Shown here: in pieces, positions 34,866 through 38,918 of the stretch | Numbering within the stretch: position 1 is the first letter of the stretch | Layout of the letters: each line of letters opens with the position of its first letter | NCBI GenBank assembly: GCA_024227975.1 | Contig: JAAETV010000140.1 | Span: forward strand, 1 to 38,918 | Direction: 5' to 3' | DNA: 38,918 bases | Source of the DNA: Actinomycetes bacterium | GTDB lineage: Bacteria > Actinomycetota > Acidimicrobiia > Acidimicrobiales > SZUA-35 | Made by a program: the position numbers and the translations under genes | The notes under the pieces: model-generated | Databases searched by the model: none | Told to the model about the DNA's origin: nothing | What the model saw: only the letters and a program-made list of their open reading frames with translations

Positions 34866-36251
34866 ATGGCCGACAACACCACCCAAACCAATCGAGAAGC
34901 AGACGTCATTGTCATCGGGCTTGGCCCGGGGGGCGAAGCAGCCGCTGGACAGCTGGCTGAAGCAGGGCTCGACGTCGTCGGCATCGAGGCCTCGCTCGTT
35001 GGCGGCGAATGCCCATACTGGGGATGCATTCCCTCCAAGATGATGATCCGAGCGGCCAATGCTCTGGCCGAGGCTCGCCGTATCGAGGGTCTGGCTGGCA
35101 CCAGTACGGTCCAATCAGACTGGGCTCCAGTGGCAGCCCGCATTCGCGATCAGGCCACCGACAACTGGGACGACACCGTCGCGGTCGACCGCTTCGTTGG
35201 CAAGGGTGGCACCTTCGTCCGGGGCAAGGCCAAGATCACGGGCCCCGCCACTGTCGAGGTCGGCAACCAGACCTTCAGCGCAACCAGGGGCCTTATCATC
35301 TCCACCGGCACCCTGGCTGCGGTACCCCCCATTCCGGGGTTGGCCGAGACCCCTTTCTGGACCAATCACCAAGCCGTCGAAACCAAGGAGCTACCCAAGT
35401 CCTTGGTTGTGCTCGGAGGAGGCGCCATCGGTCTCGAGATCGGTCAGACCATGGCCCGCTTCGGGGTCGAAGTCACCATCGTCGAAGCCATGGATCGGAT
35501 CCTGCCTCGCCACGAGCCCGAGGCGAGTGAGTCCCTGACCGCCGCCTTCCAGGCCGAGGGCATCACAGTCAAGACGGGAGAGATGGCAAGCTCGGTCGCC
35601 TACTCTTCCGACCAAGGCCAGGGCCGCTTCGACGTCACCCTGGCCGATGGATCAATCGTGAGTGGTGAGAGGCTCCTGGTGGCAACAGGCCGACGGACCT
35701 TCCTCAATGACCTCGGGGTGGCCAATCTCGGCCTCGACCCGACCCAGGCCTACCTGACGACCGACGAAAACCAGCGGGTGACCGATGGCCTCTGGGCTGT
35801 CGGCGACATCACCGGGGACGGGCTCTTCACCCATTTGGCTATTCGCCAGGCATCGATCGCAGCCGGCGACATCCTCGGCAAGGCGACCGAGCCCCTGAAC
35901 CTCGACGCCCTGTCGGCGGTGACGTTCACTGACCCCGAGGTCGGCTCAGTCGGTCGTACCGAAGCCGACGCGATCGAGCTCGGACTGAACGTGACAACGG
36001 TGATCAAGTTGGTCCAACACACGGCCCGAGGCTGGCTCCACGGCGCAGATGGGGTCATCAAGATCGTCATCGACACCGACCGCCAGATCGTTGTGGGGGC
36101 GACATCAGTTGGCCCAGCCGGCGGTGAGGTCCTCGGCCTACTGGCCCTGGCCGTCCACGCCGAGATCCCATTGACCACCCTGCGCTCGATGATCTACGCC
36201 TACCCGACCTTCCACAAGGGCATTGAAGATGCGCTCAACGAACTGGGTTGA
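34866..36251 (+). CDS. Dihydrolipoamide dehydrogenase-like pyridine nucleotide-disulfide oxidoreductase
   Basis: The 461-residue flavoprotein has an FAD-binding GxGxxG variant (VIGLGPGGEAAAGQLAEAGLDVVGIE), the redox-active disulfide GGECPYWGCIPSK (Cys49/Cys54), an NAD(P)-binding VVLGGGAIGLEIGQTMARFG, the FAD motif GLWAVGDITG and the C-terminal dimerisation domain ending YAYPTFHKGIEDAL with the active-site His. It lacks the N-terminal metal-binding domain and the C-terminal vicinal cysteines of mercuric reductase, so a general disulfide reductase (Lpd- or Mtr-like) is most likely. GAGGAAGG lies 10 nt upstream of ATG 34866. Confidence 0.88.
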   Translation: MADNTTQTNREADVIVIGLGPGGEAAAGQLAEAGLDVVGIEASLVGGECPYWGCIPSKMMIRAANALAEARRIEGLAGTSTVQSDWAPVAARIRDQATDNWDDTVAVDRFVGKGGTFVRGKAKITGPATVEVGNQTFSATRGLIISTGTLAAVPPIPGLAETPFWTNHQAVETKELPKSLVVLGGGAIGLEIGQTMARFGVEVTIVEAMDRILPRHEPEASESLTAAFQAEGITVKTGEMASSVAYSSDQGQGRFDVTLADGSIVSGERLLVATGRRTFLNDLGVANLGLDPTQAYLTTDENQRVTDGLWAVGDITGDGLFTHLAIRQASIAAGDILGKATEPLNLDALSAVTFTDPEVGSVGRTEADAIELGLNVTTVIKLVQHTARGWLHGADGVIKIVIDTDRQIVVGATSVGPAGGEVLGLLALAVHAEIPLTTLRSMIYAYPTFHKGIEDALNELG

Positions 36252-36265
36252 TCCTGGGTTGATGA

Positions 36266-37363
36266 TCAGCCGAACCCCAAGCCGTAGGTGAAGGTAACGA
36301 CCTGACCACCGTCGGCCTCGGTCTGTTTGAGCACAACCTGCTGACCGTTGGCGCTGAAGAACAGCTCCAGGCGCTGGATCCCGACAGTCGAGTCGGCGGA
36401 ATCGAGTTGTTGCTCAGTTCCCGGTTCGACGTCGATCCGCCCTCCGTCACCGGTGTCTGGGGTCCCCAGGACGACGTCGCCGACAACTCCGATATCAGCC
36501 AAGACTTGGTGGATCGTGCTATGCCAAGGGCCCGGATGACCGTCGACGGTCAGTCCCCCAACGCCTTCGCACACGATCACCTCAGGTAGGAGCAGGCCAC
36601 TCTCAGTCTCGATAACACAGCGAGCCGGCAGTTGGCCCACCATCCCATCGATATCCGAACCCAGACCTCCCGAGACCTGAGGCCCGAGCACCACCGCACC
36701 GTCGGGCACCGAACCCGGATCTTGCTCTGCCAGGTCCCCTGAAGCCAAAGTAGCCTCTTCAGCCAGCTCGGCCGAGAGCTCATTCGTTGACCCCCCGAAG
36801 AACTGGTAGCCGAGAATCCCGGCGAAGGCTGCGACAACGGCCACGGCCCCCAACACGAGCAAGACCTCGGGAGCGACTCGACCATCGACCACCCCGAACC
36901 GTTCGAGCCACGGGGCGAGGAACGAGCCAGATGACTGGGCTCGCAGGTCGGCTAGCAAGGAGTCGACAAGGGGGAAGCGAGATCGAATGTCGCCCGGCTC
37001 ATAGCGCATTTCGGCAACACTCGACCCGGTTGTCAGGTTTGCTGCGTCATTGGCGACGAGAGAAAGGACCCGTCGGCTGCCAAGCGCCCCTTGGAGGATG
37101 CCGGTCAGGTAGACGAGGCGGTTCGAGACCTGATCGTCCCCGGAGGCCGAAGCGGGGGTCATCAGCACTGCAAGATCGACCCCTTCGAGCAAGGGCAGAG
37201 CTGCCTCGGCCTCAGCCGGATCATGGCGAGGGGTCGGGTCGAACAGGTCGACCTGCCAGCCAATGCCGACCAGGTGGTCGCGAAGAACACTCCAGTCCTG
37301 CCCTTCACCAGTCGCCCCGAGCAGGACCCGACCCAAGGGCATCATTGTGGTCGTATTACTCAC
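36266..37363 (-). CDS. Membrane-anchored protein with possible TIR/nucleotide-binding-like N-terminus
   Basis: The 365-residue protein has an N-terminal alpha/beta region (about 8-115: LGRVLLGATGEGQDWSVL, VGIGWQVDLFDP, VDLAVLMTPAS, YLTGILQGALGSRRVLSLVA). Its strand order resembles 'predicted nucleotide-binding/TIR-like' proteins, but no catalytic Glu is evident where TIR NADases have one. A single membrane helix follows at about 165-190 (PEVLLVLGAVAVVAAFAGIL), then an acidic, probably extracytoplasmic C-terminal domain. The GTG start at 37363 has GAGGA 5 nt upstream. The TIR-like reading is tentative; a generic membrane-anchored hypothetical is the safe call. Confidence 0.6.
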   Translation of the reverse strand: MSNTTTMMPLGRVLLGATGEGQDWSVLRDHLVGIGWQVDLFDPTPRHDPAEAEAALPLLEGVDLAVLMTPASASGDDQVSNRLVYLTGILQGALGSRRVLSLVANDAANLTTGSSVAEMRYEPGDIRSRFPLVDSLLADLRAQSSGSFLAPWLERFGVVDGRVAPEVLLVLGAVAVVAAFAGILGYQFFGGSTNELSAELAEEATLASGDLAEQDPGSVPDGAVVLGPQVSGGLGSDIDGMVGQLPARCVIETESGLLLPEVIVCEGVGGLTVDGHPGPWHSTIHQVLADIGVVGDVVLGTPDTGDGGRIDVEPGTEQQLDSADSTVGIQRLELFFSANGQQVVLKQTEADGGQVVTFTYGLGFG

Positions 37364-37402
37364 TGGGTCCTCGGAAAACCACTCGTCGATGAGGTATCAA
37401 TA

Positions 37403-37663
37403 GTGTCGACGCTACATCCGCCAACACCAAACGGGGAGCATGGTGACAGTCGCATCGTGGCCTTGGCCGCCATCTTGGCATCTGGCTTCATTTCAGCCAG
37501 ATACAACCAAACAGTGAATCAACTACTGATCATACGAGCCCGGGATCACCTGGGCTTGACCGCCAACACCGTTCGAGTGATCGGACGGGCCGAGCTGGCC
37601 GGTGCCCCCGGTGTCCTGGCCACTCTCCCCGTCCCCTATTCGACGACCGTCGTCATCCGCTGA
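37403..37663 (+). CDS. Possible small protein of unknown function
   Basis: The 86-codon frame starts at GTG 37403 with GAGGT about 8 nt upstream. GC-rich third positions increase in the second half. The translation has one hydrophobic patch (IVALAAILASGFISA) and a C-terminal stretch with no known motif. The same frame upstream of 37403 is antisense to the minus-strand gene and is rejected. It is close to the next small membrane-protein gene. Support is modest. Confidence 0.4.
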   Translation: MSTLHPPTPNGEHGDSRIVALAAILASGFISARYNQTVNQLLIIRARDHLGLTANTVRVIGRAELAGAPGVLATLPVPYSTTVVIR

Positions 37664-37679
37664 GGGACTGGGTTCTTCG

Positions 37680-38213
37680 ATGCACTTCGCTCGCCGACTC
37701 GGCGCCTGGATCGTTCTGGTATTGGGATCGATCGCATTCTTGATTGCACTGTTCCTGGCCCTGGCCAGCCTTGTGTCAGCGGGCTCCTCCGAAACCAGGA
37801 TCGAGTCCGACACAGCCGACGCGGCGAACGGAACGGTTGCTCCGGACCTCGATTCTCCGACCCGAAGCGTGCCGGCTAGTGATGCGCCGGCCGGACCACA
37901 GACCTCGGTGCCGTACCAATTCAACGGCAACGACGGGTCCATCAGCTGTTATCGGGCCGCCAGCGGGGCTTCTGCCGGTTCGTACGTCGTGCAAGTCGTT
38001 GCCATCACTCCAGTGACCGGAGATCTGACTGTCGGGGTTGAGCTCGTCTCCCGCGACGGGACCCACCAGTCGCGAGCCGTCTCGATCCCTGCCGAGTCTG
38101 GCAGTGAGGTGGTGACGATGATCGTTCCCGACTCGAACGGCGCCGACCCCTTCATCGACTGCACCATCAGCGCCATACAAAGCGGTCAGCGGGTGATCAT
38201 CACCGGTCGCTGA
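37680..38213 (+). CDS. Secreted or membrane-anchored small protein
   Basis: The 177-residue protein begins with a signal-anchor helix (about 5-35: RRLGAWIVLVLGSIAFLIAL). A Ser/Asp/Pro-rich spacer and a beta-rich extracytoplasmic domain follow, with two cysteines (in SISCYRAAS and FIDCTISA) that could form a disulfide. No enzyme motif is visible. A GAGGGA-like stretch lies about 12 nt before ATG 37680. I do not recognise the family; probably an envelope protein. Confidence 0.65.
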   Translation: MHFARRLGAWIVLVLGSIAFLIALFLALASLVSAGSSETRIESDTADAANGTVAPDLDSPTRSVPASDAPAGPQTSVPYQFNGNDGSISCYRAASGASAGSYVVQVVAITPVTGDLTVGVELVSRDGTHQSRAVSIPAESGSEVVTMIVPDSNGADPFIDCTISAIQSGQRVIITGR

Positions 38214-38244
38214 TCCTTGCCATCCAATGAACGCCTCCCTGGTC

Positions 38245-38250
38245 TACGAT
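38245..38250 (+). promoter_or_regulatory. Candidate -10 for a leaderless small gene
   Basis: TACGAT (TANNNT) ends 8 nt before the ATG at 38259, and no Shine-Dalgarno lies between. This is consistent with a leaderless transcript for the 51-codon membrane protein. Confidence 0.45.
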
Positions 38251-38258
38251 GACTGCCC

Positions 38259-38414
38259 ATGGAATGGTTTGAGGGCAACTGGCCCGTGGTTCTCGTTGTT
38301 CTAGCTGTAGCACTCGTGTTCACCGGCCTGCTGCGACGCCTACTCAAGCTGGCCTTCCTCGGTGCCGCCATCGGCGTTATCGGCCTGATCATCTGGCCCA
38401 TGGTCGCGAGCTAG
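38259..38414 (+). CDS. 51-residue single- or double-pass membrane peptide
   Basis: The frame encodes MEWFEGNWPVVLVVLAVALV followed by a Leu/Arg turn (TGLLRRLLKL) and a second hydrophobic segment (AFLGAAIGVIGLIIWPMVAS). This is a hairpin-like topology with two short helices around a basic turn. The candidate leaderless -10 supports expression. No homolog is recognised; such small membrane peptides are often overlooked. Confidence 0.6.
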   Translation: MEWFEGNWPVVLVVLAVALVFTGLLRRLLKLAFLGAAIGVIGLIIWPMVAS

Positions 38415-38474
38415 CAAGCCAACCAGCACACTTCTTGGGCCTCAACCGAAGTCATCGGGGGCCGATGGGCACTG

Positions 38475-38918
38475 GTGACCGAACGACGAGGCGAGCAGTC
38501 GTGGCGAACCGCGATGCGACCAATCGCCCCTCTGGGCGCGCTCTGGCTAGCTGGGGCCTGCCTCCTGGTCCTCCTCATCGGCAAGAGCTCCGTCCCCTCC
38601 GAGCAGCTCCTCCTCGACCCGACCCACTACCAGAACCGCCCCTGGTATACGGGGCTGATCTCGAACCTGGGTGTCCTGGGGTGGACGACGGCGACCGTCG
38701 CCGCTGCCGGCGGGAGTTGGATCAGCCGGGCCGGAGACCGCCGAGCGGCGGCCGACATGCTTCGTGAGGGGGCACTGCTATCGAGCCTGCTCCTACTCGA
38801 CGACCTGTTCCAGCTCCACATCGTTGTCGCCAAGGCGGTCGGTGCCTCGAAGCTGGCCTTCTACATCATCTATGTCGCCCTAGCCACGGCATGGGTCACC
38901 ACAAACGTCCGAGAGCTG
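38475..38918 (+). CDS. Truncated membrane protein at the window end
   Basis: 148 codons are visible from GTG 38475 and run off the window. Hydrophobic segments occur at about residues 16-37, 65-82, 104-120 and 127-142, with polar loops (EQLLLDPTHYQNRPWYTG, RAGDRRAAADMLREG). No enzyme motif is seen. The frame is open from 38415; an in-frame ATG at 38517 is an alternative start and no clear Shine-Dalgarno decides. Third positions are strongly GC-biased, supporting coding. Confidence 0.6.
   Translation, partial: MTERRGEQSWRTAMRPIAPLGALWLAGACLLVLLIGKSSVPSEQLLLDPTHYQNRPWYTGLISNLGVLGWTTATVAAAGGSWISRAGDRRAAADMLREGALLSSLLLLDDLFQLHIVVAKAVGASKLAFYIIYVALATAWVTTNVREL

Noticed and set aside
34866..36251. 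Calling the flavoprotein a mercuric reductase linked to the MerB-like gene
   Set aside because: It lacks the N-terminal heavy-metal-binding domain and the C-terminal vicinal cysteines of MerA and lies about 25 kb away beside cfa.
37091..37402. Upstream part of the plus-strand frame ending at 37663
   Set aside because: It is antisense to the TIR-like gene and has no independent coding signal; only the part from GTG 37403 with its own ribosome binding site was kept.
1..38918. tRNA, rRNA, CRISPR arrays, insertion sequences, integrases or phage genes
   Set aside because: No cloverleaf-like sequence, rRNA segment, regularly spaced repeats, transposase motifs or phage structural genes were recognised anywhere in the window.

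Overview
The window comes from a high-GC, GC3-rich actinobacterium-like genome. GTG starts, ATGA/GTGA stop-start overlaps, leaderless TANNNT promoters and the gene families present fit an environmental member of Acidimicrobiia or a related deep actinobacterial lineage. That placement is inferred from sequence style and family content; no rRNA marker is present.

Layout. 1-7366 is an envelope-stress block: a minus-strand PspC/LiaF-like membrane protein with a truncated membrane partner, divergent from a PspC-domain histidine kinase, its LuxR-type response regulator, and a MacB/Lol-type ABC ATPase with a large double-FtsX permease. 7349-8877 carries a gamma-glutamylcyclotransferase-like/DUF480 fusion and a small winged-helix protein. 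The latter has a LexA-box-like palindrome over its predicted -10, next to a perfect 15-bp hairpin. 9191-9949 is the highlight: one continuous MerB-like (organomercurial lyase) frame interrupted only by two in-frame TGA codons. They fall where MerB has its two catalytic cysteines, and the second is followed by a textbook bacterial SECIS-type stem-loop with a GGUC apical loop. I read it as a two-selenocysteine MerB-family selenoprotein that conventional gene calling would split into fragments.

9979-19141 is central and amino/fatty-acid metabolism: a fused indolepyruvate:ferredoxin oxidoreductase, a RidA-family protein, a PPDK-like protein lacking the PEP/pyruvate barrel, an unknown soluble protein and a FadB/FadJ-type beta-oxidation enzyme. 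19194-23178 holds an MFS exporter, a small unknown protein, an amidase and a nicotinamidase. 23252-26384 is a tightly overlapping MoxR ATPase / VWA-like / unknown triplet. 26438-29942 is an ABC-2 exporter pair and a methionyl-tRNA synthetase with a leaderless promoter.

29949-33017 contains a DUF456 membrane protein divergent from a two-gene operon: a GAF-like protein translationally coupled to an unusual cytoplasmic subtilisin-like protease fused to a kinase-like domain with altered catalytic residues. 33067-36251 holds a small membrane protein, a cyclopropane fatty acid synthase and a divergent dihydrolipoamide dehydrogenase-like flavoprotein. 36266 to the end holds a membrane-anchored protein with a possible TIR/nucleotide-binding-like N-terminus and several small or partial membrane or hypothetical proteins. 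I saw no rRNA, tRNA, CRISPR array, insertion sequence or phage gene.
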